Assembly: GCA_963969495.1 (NCBI GenBank)
Contig: OZ018335.1
Location: 86,038,354-86,102,353 of the forward strand
Length of the DNA stretch: 64,000 nt
Reading direction: 5' to 3'
Origin: Ceratothoa steindachneri
Lineage: Eukaryota > Arthropoda > Malacostraca > Isopoda > Cymothoidae
A program made the translations under genes and the position numbers. Under the pieces are notes generated by a model. That model was not told the origin of the DNA. It did not search any database and saw only the letters and a list, made by a program, of their open reading frames with translations. Each line of letters opens with the position of its first letter. Within the stretch, counting starts at the first letter, position 1. Below, piece by piece: positions 1 through 11,628 of this stretch.

Positions 1-433
1 ACACTGCGTCACTAACGCCCGAGGAAGGCCACCTATTTTCACCAGGCAAGTGGCTGAATCGATTGGTAAAATCTAAAAGCCCTAAAAAAAGCTCTCTCAA
101 TTTTAAATTTCAACGGACACGGGATTGTCTTCACCTACCCATTGGGGGCGTGTCTCCTTGTCCCATCGGGTGGAGTCAAGAGTGGATGCTGCTGGATCCC
201 ACCATTGCTGTGTGCCAATAATGAGCGTCCATAAGTCCATATATTGCAGTTTACTTTATAATTATCTGATAGAGTCTAAATACTTTTTTAAATCCTCAAC
301 CACTCGAGTCCTCCACTTTTCGACTAATTGAGCTCTCATTCCCATGATACCAAGAATAAATTATGCCTGAATTCATTAAGAAAACTTTAGAAGTCCTTCA
401 AAAGTTGACGACTCATAAACATTGTGTAGTCAC
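1..433. other. Unassigned sequence
   Basis: No recognisable gene, RNA or repeat family is visible. Short open frames occur but resemble no family known to me. Confidence 0.3.
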
Positions 434-799
434 AGGCGACTCTACATCTCACTATGACGGACATCGGTCGGACGGGCCAAATTTGCATTTTTTGTTTTGG
501 TAATAACATTGTAACTATTCAGCTGATTCTAACGAAACTTGAAACCCTGATATTCTTTTACGGTCGCTTTTGAATGACATAATTCCCAAGGTTCTCACAA
601 GGTTATTCGTGGAATTATTTGGCAATAAATTCACAACAATTCGGCCGATTCTAACAAAATATGACACCCTTATGTTGATTTACATTCTCGTTGGAATGAT
701 ATACATAATTTTTAAGGTTCTCTTAAGGTTAATCCAGAAATTATTCAAAGTTTTAAAGGTCATAAGGTCATAAATCAGAATAAGTGAGAGAACGCGCCT
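434..799 (+). mobile_element. Small tandem-unit repeat element, copy 1
   Basis: This is a 366-bp non-coding element with imperfect inverted ends. The left end reads AGGCGACTCTACATCTCACT, and the right end read in reverse complement starts AGGCGCGTTCTCTCACTTAT. The interior holds about two direct units of ~122 bp, each carrying a GGxAATAA...CxGATTCTAAC core (units near 498-619 and 620-741). A second, inverted copy with one extra unit lies at 9,717-10,193. Inverted ends suggest a non-autonomous DNA transposon, but no transposase or target duplication is visible, so the class is inferred. A 67-codon open frame inside it (570-773) is most likely chance. Confidence 0.55.
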
Positions 800-2600
800 T
801 GGTCAGCAGACTTTGTTTTCTGTCACGCTAAAATTTCTTTATCCATTAAGTAAAAATATTCGAGTTGGTTACTTCACTTTTATTTCTTAATTTGAATTGA
901 TTATTGCCAAAGTGGTATATGCCAGCGTTCATTTTAAAGTATTATTCTGGTTAAAAACCAATATCCGTAGAAGACGAGACAGACAGATTCATCAAAACCT
1001 CTCGGAATTTTCTTGCGAAATTTGACTTGACTCATGAAGGCCATTATCGATACTGGCATGAGAATCGGCAAGTTGATGGCCTCGTGTAGACCGCTATATC
1101 TAGCACCTGGAGGAGCGATACACCCTCCTCCCTGGCCCCAGTGCAAACGACAGTCTCAAACTTGATTAAACTCACGTCCTGTTTTTACCCTTTTGCCCTT
1201 TTTGGGCAGCGAACTTCTTCACAAGCCCCTTCTCTTCCCTTTCTCTGGCCAGCGGCTAATTCTCCAGGCAAGTCGCCAGGCCGATTTCATGCAGTGATAT
1301 ATGTTTGTGGCAAGTAGTGCGGGGGGGGCGTTATTCCTCTTGGCTCCGATTGGAGGAGGTGGTTATTAACGCTTATATACTCTTTCCCTCCCCCCTTCAT
1401 TTTTCTACAGTCCTATTACTTTTTCTTTATTAGCACATATTCTTCCAAGACCAAGCACGCATACATACCTCGAAACGCTTACCACTGGGCGGGAAAGTGG
1501 TCCCTACTGGTGTCAAGCCGAGACAAGCGAAATCCTGTGTTCCTCTGTGCCACCTCCAGATGAGGTTCCAGATCAGACATTAAAGGTTGACGGCAGAGGT
1601 CAAAAGGTTGTCCATGCTCGATAATTAATTTAAAAATAATAATAATAATTAGCACAAAATCAAATTCTCGAAGGGAATTGGGTTTCCCCTTCACGTTTTA
1701 TCAAAATATTGGATCTTCTAAAAGCATCTGCCTCTCTAGAGCGTGGGAGGATGCATCAATGAGGCCCTTCCAGAAGAGCCTGAAACCAGAATGGATTCTC
1801 TGATAAAGACCTTTGGTGAAAGGCCCCACAGGGCATTCTCCCTAAATTTTTATCAGTCATAGGCTTTAAAAACAGAATCCTTCTAGTTATTTGGGGTGAT
1901 CCCTCTCATAGCTCCAAATTGACTGTTCTAAGGACACTCAATGGTGCACCTGTGTGTTGACCCCACACTTTACGTTGAATTCTGTTAATTGGTTATTTTA
2001 TGCTAAGAAACACCTACTAGATCACTCTCTTTTGGAAATTGTTGAAGAATTGAGCGACCTTGGAAAGATAGACTTGAGTGTCTAGTGATTAATAAGGCTT
2101 GAGTCTCGACTCTCTTTGACTCGACACTCTTTGTCACGTTTCATGTGAATAAACTTCTTCATTCATTACGGACTAGCTAGTATTGCTACTATGTGAAGGC
2201 ATTCGCGTCATTACCACACTAACAGTATCATTGCCACCGCTTTGACCATACCAGCAACTCAAGGCCATACATAAAGTGTGTAAATTATCCGGGAGTGCCC
2301 CATGCATATGCGATTCTTATATGTTTGTTAAAGAGGTTCTGGTTTGTCAGGCTGTGAACCATATTTTGTATAGAAAGACTAGTGAGATAGTCATATTGCC
2401 GATTTGCAACCGAGTACCTCCTATGCCTCTCGCACATTCGGAAACTTTTAGTGGGATATACCTTATCTGGGTGCTACCTTAGCCAGGCTGGGACCCTTTC
2501 TCTATGTGGATGAAATTTCTATCTATTTTGTAGCTGTTGAGCTATCCATCCTTAAACGCTGATTCCAGCAGTTTCTGATCTAGGTCTGTTATTTCGAAAC
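800..2600. other. Unassigned sequence, possibly LTR-like in part
   Basis: No coding similarity is recognised. A TATA-like GCTTATATACTC near 1,370 sits after a G-run, and an AATAAA lies at about 2,148. This could be an old LTR or transposon end, but no terminal repeats or target duplication are seen. Confidence 0.25.
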
Positions 2601-2602
2601 AA

Positions 2603-3130
2603 GTGTGTTACACTATTTTTATCGAACCAAGCTTAGGCACTTCAGCCACTATCGCGGAAATCACCAACAACCAGCCTTGTTAAAACATATGGGATACCCA
2701 GCCGTTGTGAACTCTTACCAGCTCATTATTGTTATACTCGACCAACCTTCCTTAGGTAAAACTTTCAATGCTGACATACCAGATGGTATAATCTTCCAAC
2801 AAGACAATGCTCTATGCCACACATCGAGAGTCACAAAGGGTTGGTTTGAAAAGAAAGTGCTGACGTTGATGGAATGTCTCCCTTAATCTCCAGTCCTCAA
2901 CCACTTTGAACATTTGTGGTCACACTTGGGCGAAAAAGTGGTGAGGGTGGACAAATGTCCATAAAAGTGAATAAACAGTTAAAATTCATAAAAAGTGACT
3001 AATCAGGCTCTAATTGTTTCTGGTTTAGGGCTAGGAAACTTCTGCCACAGTTTGGTGTAACACTCTGACTGGTGTCTCAAACGGCTTTGATCAAGAAGGT
3101 CCATGAAAGGATATTGAACTTTAAAGTTTA
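2603..3130 (+). pseudogene. Tc1-like transposase, C-terminal fragment
   Basis: This is the C-terminal half of a DDE transposase, which would cut and paste its own element at TA sites. The frame runs from 2,605 and contains QQDNALCHTSRV, the segment around the second catalytic Asp of Tc1-family enzymes. It is followed by KGWFEKK and, after an in-frame stop at 2,884, by SPVLNHFEHLWSHLG. That last segment matches the family pattern SPDLNPxENLW, here with several key residues changed. The N-terminal DNA-binding domains and the first catalytic Asp are missing, and the rest decays by about 3,130. No paired terminal repeats were found. It is an inactive relic; assignment to the Tc1/mariner superfamily is confident, the exact family is not. 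Confidence 0.75.
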
Positions 3131-5040
3131 GCCCCGCCTCTCCTCCCAAATCTTCCAATTCACCGGAAGTATTGTATTCTTATTTTTAGGAGCATGAATC
3201 TAGTTACAGGAGAGCTGTGCTGGTGTACACAAAAGGCTCCACGTTCGAAGTGGGGTTGCTTTTCATGCTCCATTTCCCATTATTAAGGCCACCGGGCATT
3301 GTGTCTGTTTATTGCCAAGCAGGTTGCAATATACCACTTGGTACCGGTGATTAGGGTCATGACAGGTTTGGAAACCACTTTGAAGTCTAAGGCGACTCAA
3401 AAAACGCGGGAGATGTCGAGATTATCTTCTAGAGACCCGTATACGAAAAGATTGTTTTGCTGAGGGAGCGAGGCTGTGTGCACAAACTGAGAATTAGACA
3501 GATGTTTCGTTCTTTCTCACTCTGAATACAGGACAGGGATTAAGTCAGCCCTATGGGATGTATAGCACGAAAGATTGCAGATGGTAGCTCATGGGAATTT
3601 AATATTTTGTGTTATTGCTTCCCTAAATTTTTAAGAAGACCTATCCGTTAAAACATCCAGGCAGTGCCCTCGGATAAGAGGGTTTACTTAGCATTTCAAT
3701 GAAGACACGAGAGACTGCACACTGAAAGCAGTTTTTGGTTCAATGCTCTATTCTAGAGACGTTCAATAGGTGATGCTTCTCCAGGCACCCTGACAAGCCT
3801 ATTCACAAACACTTGTCCCTAGTGCTGGCGGTTAGCTCTAGCACGCCAAGGTGTGGTCTCATTTAGTTTTTAAGTAAGGGACCTTCCTCAATAATATTTA
3901 ATTGCTTAAATTATTGACTGCGTGCTTTGGCCTTTGAGGAAGCCGAGCCTTCCAATGGCATCTGAGTATGTCTCTTATTTCTTGTCTGTTATTTTTTATC
4001 TTGTCTTTCTTGTAGCTAATTGTCTTTTTTTGTTATTCTTGTTTATAGTTTGTTCTCTTATTAATAAATACTAGAGTTATAATCTTCTCCTAACTTCGGC
4101 AGCTGTGTCGAGTTGGTGGCCACCAGAAGACTCCATTAAACTAAAATCAAAACAAAGAAAAACGACAAAAAAAGAAAATTAAAACAAAAAATAGAGAAAC
4201 AAACCTCGCATCAGATTGGCATGACCTCAAATTAGGAAAAGTGGTTGCTCAAGGATTGCTCAGTGTTATAACAATGAGTTGACATATATTTCACCCACCA
4301 ATTTCCATCACCAGCCATTTTAAAGTTAATTTGATGCATTAGAAAGTGGTTCGAGGCCTGATTCTCAAACATGCCTTCTTTTGCAACAAAGGCCACAAGT
4401 ACGAGGTCAGTTCTCATCTGCGTGGTCCAGCTTGTTTGTCCCTTAAAATATCTTTAGCGATTCTGGTATATTAATGTGTATATTTAAAATAGAGTCTAGT
4501 AATTCTTACAGTTGAAATTAAACCTAAACCAAAACTAAAGAATGATTTTCGTTGATGCATCACCTCATTTTATATTTTTTTTGCTGGTCCTTTATTTTCC
4601 TTTTATCTTCATTGTGAAGAATCTATTGTCTAAAACGCTTCTGGACTGAGTTATTCACAGGCCGTCATATGCAAAGTGGTAGTAAGAAGAGTAAATAATT
4701 AAACTCAATTTTCGGGTGTCTAACGTGTGAGAAGTCGTATAATGATCATCTCCCAATTCTGTAAATTTGCGTTGGGAAATAAAAATGTGTTCTCTTCAGT
4801 CCAAAGTAACAGGAATGAATATGTCATGTAAATGATAAACTTTGTCTTATAACTTTGGAGACTCACAGGCACTCTTCGCCTTTTCAAACTTTAGTTTACG
4901 GCACTTAAGCACTCACTAAAGTGCCAATTCCGGCGTACGGGGGAAGTTTGAGTTGGCAGATTTTCTTTCTAAAATCAGGTATTTTTATTACATTTCTGCA
5001 CGTAATTACTTCACCAATGACATAAGATCAAATCATATTA
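3131..5040. other. Unassigned AT-rich sequence
   Basis: No gene is recognised. 3,380-3,405 shares a short motif around GGAAACCACTTT with 18,650-18,670, perhaps a shared transposon end. An AATAAA lies near 4,063, and an A-rich stretch at 4,140-4,205 could be the tail of a retrocopy. Neither is enough to name an element. Confidence 0.25.
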
Positions 5041-6771
5041 TGATCACGACTGGCGACACGTAGCTATAATTTCCCAAACAGATCACCACCAGCTACTCAT
5101 TTCAAACCAGATCACAACCAGCTTAATGTTCTAAATATACAACTTAATAGTAGCTACATGTAAAAAAAATTATCCACATCATCCCTGTGTGCCAAAGCGA
5201 TCACTAATAGCAACATATTCGAAACAAAGCCATATTAGATACATGTTCTCAAAAGATCTATACTAACTTCATCTTTCCAACTGATCGGTACTGGCTGCAT
5301 ATTAGACACAGGTAACTAAAATAGTTAAATGCTCAAAATAGATTACTACCAGCTACATATTCCCAACATACCACTAATAGCTACATGTTTAAAACCAAAT
5401 CACCACCAACTAAATGTTACAAAAAAATCACTTAGTAGTAGTTACATGTAACAAAACAGATCAACATCAGCTACATGTTCCAAACAAATCACAACTTGCT
5501 GGAATTTCCAAAGAGAGGCTGACTAGCTACATGTTCGAAACATTAGCACTAACTAAATGCTACCGGCTGATCACTACTTGGTAAATATTAGAAAAAAACA
5601 CTTGACTAGCTAAATGCTCAAAAAAGATTACAATTCCCAACAGATTACTACTAAATACATGTTTTAAACAGACCAGTACTAGCTACCTCTTCTAAACTGA
5701 TCGCTACTTGTTACCTTTTCCAAACATATCACCGCCAACTGTGCATATATTCATTAAGATTTATAATAATCTTACGTTCCAAACATAACACCACAATCTA
5801 CATCTCCCAAATATGTCACAACTACCTACATATTCCAAATGATCGCTACTAACTAAATGTTCAAAAGATATTATTACTAACTACCTACCTGCAAATATCA
5901 CATTCAACTATATGTTTCAATTCGCTCTGCCATTACAACGTGTTCCAAAGGAACTCTTCTAACTACCTGTTTGCCGACAGGTGACTGTCAACTACATGTT
6001 CTAAAACTTTAATGATTAATCCATTCTCCAAACAGATCAGCATCAAATACATCTTCCAAACAGATCACAACTAGGTAAATTTTTCAACAGATCACTAAGA
6101 ACTAACTGTTCCAAAAATATTCTCACTAACTACATGCTCTATACAGAACACCACCGGCTACATCTTCCTAAAAAGATCAGTAATAGCTACAGTTTACAAA
6201 CAGATTAGTAATAGCTAGAGGTTATAAACAGATCACCGCTAAAATACATGTTCCGTACAAATTAATAATATCACCGTGATCCCAACAGATCACCACCATA
6301 TACATTTTCCTAACACTTAAACGCTAGCTATAAGTTCGAAATAGATCAATAATAACTAACTGTTTTAATCGGATAATTACTAACTACATACTCAAAACAG
6401 AGCATAATCAGATGCATGTTCCTAAACAAATCAGTAGCAGCTACATCTTCCAGAAAGATAAATTCTAAGTACATTTTCGAAATGATCACTATTAGCTCAA
6501 TGTTGCAATTAGATCCGCACCAGCAACATGCTCCAAACATACAATACTAGCTAAATATTCTAAATAGATCACAACTTGCTACATATTCCAAACAGATCAG
6601 CATTGACTATATTTTCAAAACAGATCATTACAAGCTATATGTTAAAAACAGATGAATAAATACTAGCTCAGAACCAATTAGCACCAGCAATATGTTCTCA
6701 ACATGTTCCAAACACACCTTCGATGTCTACATGTTTCTAAAACATATCACTAATAAATACATGCTACAAAC
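5041..6771. repeat. Degenerate tandem array of ~28-30 bp units (left part)
   Basis: The stretch is built from dozens of diverged copies of a unit close to AGATCACTACTAGCTACATG followed by TTCCAAAC. Units vary from about 26 to 40 bp, so this is an old minisatellite or satellite-like array. It is non-coding. It is interrupted at 6,771 by a solo LTR and resumes at 7,784. Confidence 0.85.
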
Positions 6772-7783
6772 TGTCGTGGTATGACCTTATATTATATCAA
6801 TACAATATTATATCTATGGGGGAAGGGACTAATAACTTAAAGGCGAACCAACAAAGGGGCGGAACGCCACGAGGTCAGGTAAAATTTGGGCAATGGCAAA
6901 GCTCAAGGTTATTTAAAGAGGCATGTACAAAAATATAATTTTATTTACATAAAAAAAGAGAATCAATGGGAAAAATTAAATTCGAAAATGAAAGGGGAAG
7001 AATTGCAGAGTTATGCATCAGAATCTGAAGTTAGAAATTAATGCGTTACAGAAAATTATTACAATAGGGAGGATTAACTAAAATGAGTTGCTGAAGGGGG
7101 AGAGGAGTTGGCTTACGTATGATTAAGGATGAAACGTCTAGGTAAGGTTTCACGGATGTCTTCTGCAGGTAATAAACGTGAGGGTGAGGGCACTCGGAGC
7201 TTCTGAGCGGGAAGTTGACGTGAGACGGTTCTCCAAATGGGGGGGGGACGGTAAAGTCCGGTCCAAGGGCGAGTATTTTAGCCACCCGAAAAAAGGAAGG
7301 AACGAGGAGGGTTTCGACAGGAGTTAATGAGTGGAGTCGAAAAATCGCTCGGTGGCGATCGTCAAATGGAATTACCTCACTCGTTGGGCTAATTCCACAC
7401 ACAAAAAGATCAGCCGTCACTTTGCTTCGTTGTTAGCACCTGACTTGGAACTAGGGGAATGCTTCTTGGATCCTGGTGGGACTCCTTAAATCTGTGTCTC
7501 CCACAGGGAAGACGAGCCCTATATATCCGAGGCTCCCCCCGCAGGGGTGGGGGAAACATGGGGTGTTTGGCCAGCGCTACTCTCGAATAGCCTCGAACCT
7601 TTACGCCTAGGCGATTCTAACCCGCGAAAAAGTGGTCTGAAGTGGACACGGTTCGAGGCTACCGCTTGTGGGTGGTGGGCGGGGAGGCTTATCAATTTAA
7701 GCCTAACCAAATTTTAGAATTTTCTTTAGCGTATAGACTTCACTTTCATGCTGGAAAAGAAATTCCACGTGGAAACCCCCACA
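6772..7783 (-). mobile_element. Solo LTR with 5-bp target duplication
   Basis: This is a 1,012-bp unique block inside the ~28-bp array. It starts TGTCGTGG and ends CCCCCACA, giving the TGT...ACA ends typical of LTRs. The flanking CAAAC at 6,767-6,771 and 7,784-7,788 is a perfect 5-bp target duplication, as left by Ty3/gypsy-type integrases. The minus orientation is inferred from a promoter-like GGATATATAGGGC near 7,525 and an AATAAA near 6,945 downstream of it, which fits U3-R-U5. No internal region or second LTR is present, so LTR-LTR recombination probably removed the body. A 124-codon minus-strand frame (7,046-7,420) lies inside and is not thought to be a gene. Confidence 0.75.
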
Positions 7784-7935
7784 CAAACTGATCATCACTA
7801 GCTACATGTTCCAAACATCACAAATACATATTCATTGCAAAAGAATCACTACTCGCCACATGTTCTTAAGAAGTCACTATTACCTACACTTTGCCATCAG
7901 GTAACTACTAGATACATACATGTTCACTAAACGAA
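7784..7935. repeat. Degenerate ~28-30 bp tandem array (right part)
   Basis: This continues the array after the LTR, with units such as TGATCATCACTAGCTACATG and GAATCACTACTCGCCACATG. It begins with the second CAAAC copy and fades by about 7,935. Confidence 0.8.
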
Positions 7936-8067
7936 ATATTATAAAATATTTCTTTCTTGATAAATAGTAGGTCTAATATTCAATTTCAGCGATTTGTCCC
8001 TTTTACGTGGTTGAATCGAAAGTTATCCTCACCTAAATCTGGCGCTCTTCTAAATCTGGTGTTCTTC

Positions 8068-8355
8068 TCCTTGTGCTATCAATATAATTCAAGTGACAGA
8101 ATTATAGAGTCCCAAAGGACAGAAGATTTCCACGAGGCCATTCCACGAATGAGAGGGAAGGAAACAGATATCATGGGAGAGAGAAGGAAAGGGGATTAAG
8201 AAATATATATTTCTCTTTGCACCATCAATATTGTTTAGGTTATAGAATTACAGAGACCCAAAGGACAGAAGATCCTCACGAGGCCAGTGCAAGAAGGGGA
8301 AAATAAAGGAGAGAAGATCCTGCAGAGATCAAAGGAAAGGGGTTATAAATTATAT
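8068..8355. repeat. Tandem duplication of a ~146-bp unit
   Basis: Two adjacent units share segments such as CCCAAAGGACAGAAGAT (about 8,110 and 8,256), ACGAGGCCA and AAAGGAAAGGGG. The offset is about 146 bp. An 80-codon frame spans unit 1 but is not kept in unit 2, so the repeat is considered non-coding. Confidence 0.75.
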
Positions 8356-8399
8356 ATCAAATTACGTCGTTACTCATTTAGTAATTTTATCAGAAAAAA

Positions 8400-9060
8400 T
8401 AATATATACCTATCATCACTATGATGGTAAGCTATTCCATATCTGAGTAATTTTATACGAGAACAAGTTCTGTTGTATCACAGTGTTAAATGCTTTGCTA
8501 ATCAGCTTCTGGCTGTTATTTTCAGCGGCCGTTTGGTTATCTAAATATAAAGTCAATTATTCTATATTATTAAACTGTTAAGTATTTTATAGATGTCGTT
8601 GGCTGAGTGAGCAAATGAGGATTTTCTATGGAAGGTAGATTCAGATCTTAGTCTGGTTTCATGTGATTTATCTCTAAATTTAGGGATTAATCTTTTCGTT
8701 CTACGTTGAATGTGTTTTAATGTTATCATGTATTGTTCACATAGGAGGAGATCTAGAGTGTACTCCATATTCCAAATGAATGCAATTTTGAAGTCTTTTT
8801 TTAACGAATGCTAATATTACACTAGTTTATAAGGTTTAGGTGGCTTGCAATAAAGACGCCTCAAATTCTACACTGTAACCATGTTTAGATTAGGACCACC
8901 CATGGTATACACTTATTATACACCTCCTCGTGGTTTTGGTTGTCCTATGTGTAATACTTCATATTTTTCGGTAGTGAACTTTATCGGCCTTTGTTTCGGC
9001 ACATTTCACTATTTTAATTAGCTCTGTAAATTCCATAGATGAGAGAGACATTTTGCTCTA
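8400..9060 (-). pseudogene. CR1/L2-like LINE ORF2, C-terminal tail
   Basis: Read on the minus strand, pieces of the region after the reverse transcriptase active site of a CR1/L2-type LINE appear in order. First comes KYEVLHIGQPKPR (about 8,975-8,930), the segment after the polymerase box. Then comes IQRRTKRLIPKFRDKSHETR (about 8,715-8,655), the conserved block near the C-terminus, and finally NLFSYKITQIWN near 8,440. Several frameshifts and stops separate them. The RT catalytic core and endonuclease are missing, as expected for a 5'-truncated insertion. The same clade is represented by the better copy at 47,790-51,909. Confidence 0.7.
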
Positions 9061-9479
9061 TTTTCTAATTACGAGTCATCCGATTTTTAAAGTTTGCAAA
9101 ATACATAAATCAGGTAATTGAATCATATAATTTAAAATATTGACCAAAAACTGATATTGACTCTCACCGCTAGTGACCGATAAGTTAAATCCATTTATTA
9201 CGATTATCAGAAGTCTATTATGCTGAAAAATTTTTGTTGGAACTTTTTAGGAAATCCTAACAATTTAAACCTAAATATATAAGCAAATATTTTCATATAC
9301 AGAGTGGCCCACTTATTATAAAAACAAAAGCCTGTGGCCTCTCCTACTAAAGAACGTCTGCCTCTCACTGGATTAAAGAACTAAACTTATTTTATTTTAA
9401 TGTCTTACTTTTTATTAAAAATAAAAGTTAATTAAAGCTACTTAAAAATAGAATATTGCAAAAAAACAACCAATATTAA

Positions 9480-10850
9480 CAAAGAATAATGGAAAATATT
9501 TTGAATGGCATCATTCATTACTACTTTAAACGCTGAGAAACAAAGTTTTCTCGAAGTAAAAAACGGTGAATTATTATGACTTTATGGATTTCTGCTTTAA
9601 TGCGACTAACAAAACCCGCATGACGTAGCATCATTAATGAGGCTCCATCAGTACACACGGCCCAACAATTCTACCAGTCTAGAACATGTTTTTTGAAAAC
9701 AATAGCTGCTGACTAAAGTCGCGTGCTCTCACTTATTCTGCATTATGACCTTGCGACCTTTAAAACTTTCAATAATTTCAGGATTAACCTTAGAAGGACC
9801 TTGGCAATTATATAATTCGGCAGAGAATGTAAAACAACATAAGGGTTTCAAATTTCTTTATAATCGGCCAAATAGTTAGGATGTTATTGCCAAATAATTC
9901 ACCAGCTAATCTTGGGAGGACTTTGGCAAATATATCATCCAAAGAGAATGTAAAACAACATAAGAATCCAGGGATAGTTTGATGTTATTGCCAAAACAAA
10001 GTAATTCCTGGGCTAACATTGGGAAGACCTTGGCAATTATATCATTCGAAGAAGAATGTAAAACTACATACGGCTTTCAAATTCCGTTAGAATCGGCAGA
10101 ATAGTTACATTGTTATTACCAAAACAAAAAAATCAAAACGTTGACAGACGGACCAACTGAAGGACATAGTGAGATATAGATTCGCACGCGCCCAAAAATG
10201 TTGATAATTTTAAAGGGTATTTGCCATTGGTGATGATTAACCAGGTAGTTAAGAAGAGAAATTCCTCCAGATCGCCATCTTTTTCTCTCTATTACAAAAT
10301 TCCTCTGCTGAGGCTCACTTGCAATATCCACAAACTGACCCGTCAATAAAGAATATTTTCCTGTTTTTCTCTTTTCCACAATCAGTTGGGCCAAAAGATT
10401 TTATGGAATGATATCAATTAAACCCTTAATATTATTGTCAAAAAAGGGTACTGCTTCAACCTTCTTGGCAATATTTGATCCACTAAAGGTTTTGAGGATT
10501 GCAGCTGCTGCTACCATTGCCTTCTCTTTTCTAATGTTATGAAGCTTTTTGCATTTTACAATTATCCATGCTATCTTGATGGACGCCATGGTAGTTTTAT
10601 CCAGAGGAAAAGTTGAATACGAAGGAGCATCAAACTAACTTGGTTTTACCTGCTCTGAGTTGTCATTACATTAACTCAATTTTTTCAGCAAATTTTGGAT
10701 GAACTAAATGCAAATAATGTTTCAACTTATTTTCTTTCATAGATTCATCGGCGATTACTTGAAAACGCTAAACACTTTGCGGTCGGACTTTCGCAGATCG
10801 TTCACTCACCGAAGTGAAGAAGTCAGTCATATACGGCAATTGTGTTTTGC
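9480..10850 (-). pseudogene. BED-finger hAT transposase relic (ZBED5-like)
   Basis: This is a decayed hAT-superfamily transposase of the type from which the vertebrate ZBED5/SCAND3-like genes derive. From the N-terminus on the minus strand: a BED zinc-finger remnant near 10,840-10,680 (VRPQSV, where the family has a Cys in place of the Ser, then ADESM and KLKHYLHLVHPKFAEK). Next is the catalytic-domain start at 10,589-10,270 (KCKKLHNI, AAKKVE-like AKKVEAV, LAQLIVE, TGKYSLLTGQFVDIA, corresponding to the family segment before the first catalytic Asp). Then, after a 477-bp inserted element, comes VCTDGASLM with RIKAE and LRENFVSQRLK near 9,640-9,540. Stops and frameshifts occur throughout. The function would be DNA transposition; this copy is dead. 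Confidence 0.7.
9717..10193 (-). mobile_element. Small tandem-unit repeat element, copy 2
   Basis: This is a 477-bp inverted copy of the element at 434-799, with three internal units instead of about two. The units carry the core read in reverse as GTTATTxCCAAA and AGAATCGGC. The ends are GTCGCGTGCTCTCACTTATT and, in reverse complement, GGCGCGTGCGAATCTATATC. It lies within the BED-hAT pseudogene and separates its N-terminal part from the VCTDGA motif, so it inserted after the hAT copy arrived. No target duplication is obvious. Confidence 0.6.
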
Positions 10851-11419
10851 ACTGAGCCATTTTAATAGTGTTATATGTGAACATCAGAACTAGAAAGAAG
10901 AAAACAGTATCACGGAAATTTTTCACAAAACATCCAGAACCTCTTCGAAAGTAAAATCTAAGATAAGATTTGCTCAAATTTGAGCAATTTTAAGTTAATG
11001 AGAAAATTCGTAGTCGGCAAACTAAAAACAATTATTAACACAAAACTGTAACCTTAGATAAATAATGATGTAATTGATTAAATGGAAATCCTTACATAAT
11101 TGGAAAAGAATAACAATTGCCCGACTACAGAAAAAAACTGATAAATAGATACCACCCAAAACTCCATCACAAATCATCCATTCTTAAAATCACTAATTCG
11201 TTTGTTTGCCTACTTACTCACATATACTTAATAGACTTAGTCATTATCATAAAACGCATGCAAAAAAATACCATTATTTTTATACGGAATTATATAAAAA
11301 GTATACATATAAAATTTTTATTACCTTTATTGATAATAGAGTGGGTGCATGCGTAGAAACTCACTTTACTGTATAATTAATCAGCATTTTAGTTTGTGGT
11401 GGAGAGAAATTAGTTACAC
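10851..11419. other. Unassigned AT-rich sequence
   Basis: Short open frames on both strands show no recognisable domain. Nothing else is seen. Confidence 0.3.
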
Positions 11420-11580
11420 TGCGCATAGGCCGATTATGAAATCCGGAGTACCAGAATTTACCTACCCGAAAAACATATCGCAACTTCCGAGTAAAACCAC
11501 GTACCTATCTACTGCTGGATGGATAGGGGCATCACTGGTATAAGTGGAAAATTCACATCACTTTCTCCATCCAGCGCAGG

Positions 11581-11592
11581 GAGATTGAACCC
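11581..11592 (-). promoter_or_regulatory. Pol III B box of the SINE
   Basis: GGGTTCAATCTC on the minus strand is close to the B-box consensus GGTTCRANYCC. Confidence 0.5.
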
Positions 11593-11616
11593 ATGCCCTC
11601 TGGTGTGTGGTCAATC

Positions 11617-11628
11617 CCCAACTCGCCA
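11617..11628 (-). promoter_or_regulatory. Pol III A box of the SINE
   Basis: TGGCGAGTTGGG on the minus strand matches the A-box consensus TRGCNNARYNGG. Confidence 0.5.

Noticed and set aside
570..773. 67-codon frame with hydrophobic stretch
   Set aside because: It spans the tandem units of a repeat element; the second copy at 9,717-10,193 does not keep the frame.
3215..3260. T-arm-like hairpin CCACGTTCGAAGTGG
   Set aside because: It looks like a tRNA T-arm, but no D-arm, anticodon arm or acceptor stem is present around it.
5041..6771. CRISPR-like array
   Set aside because: The repeats are short, directly adjacent and strongly diverged, with no unique spacers; the genome is eukaryotic.
7046..7420. 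124-codon minus-strand frame
   Set aside because: It lies inside the solo LTR between its promoter-like and polyadenylation signals. No motif is recognised, and the length is possible by chance.
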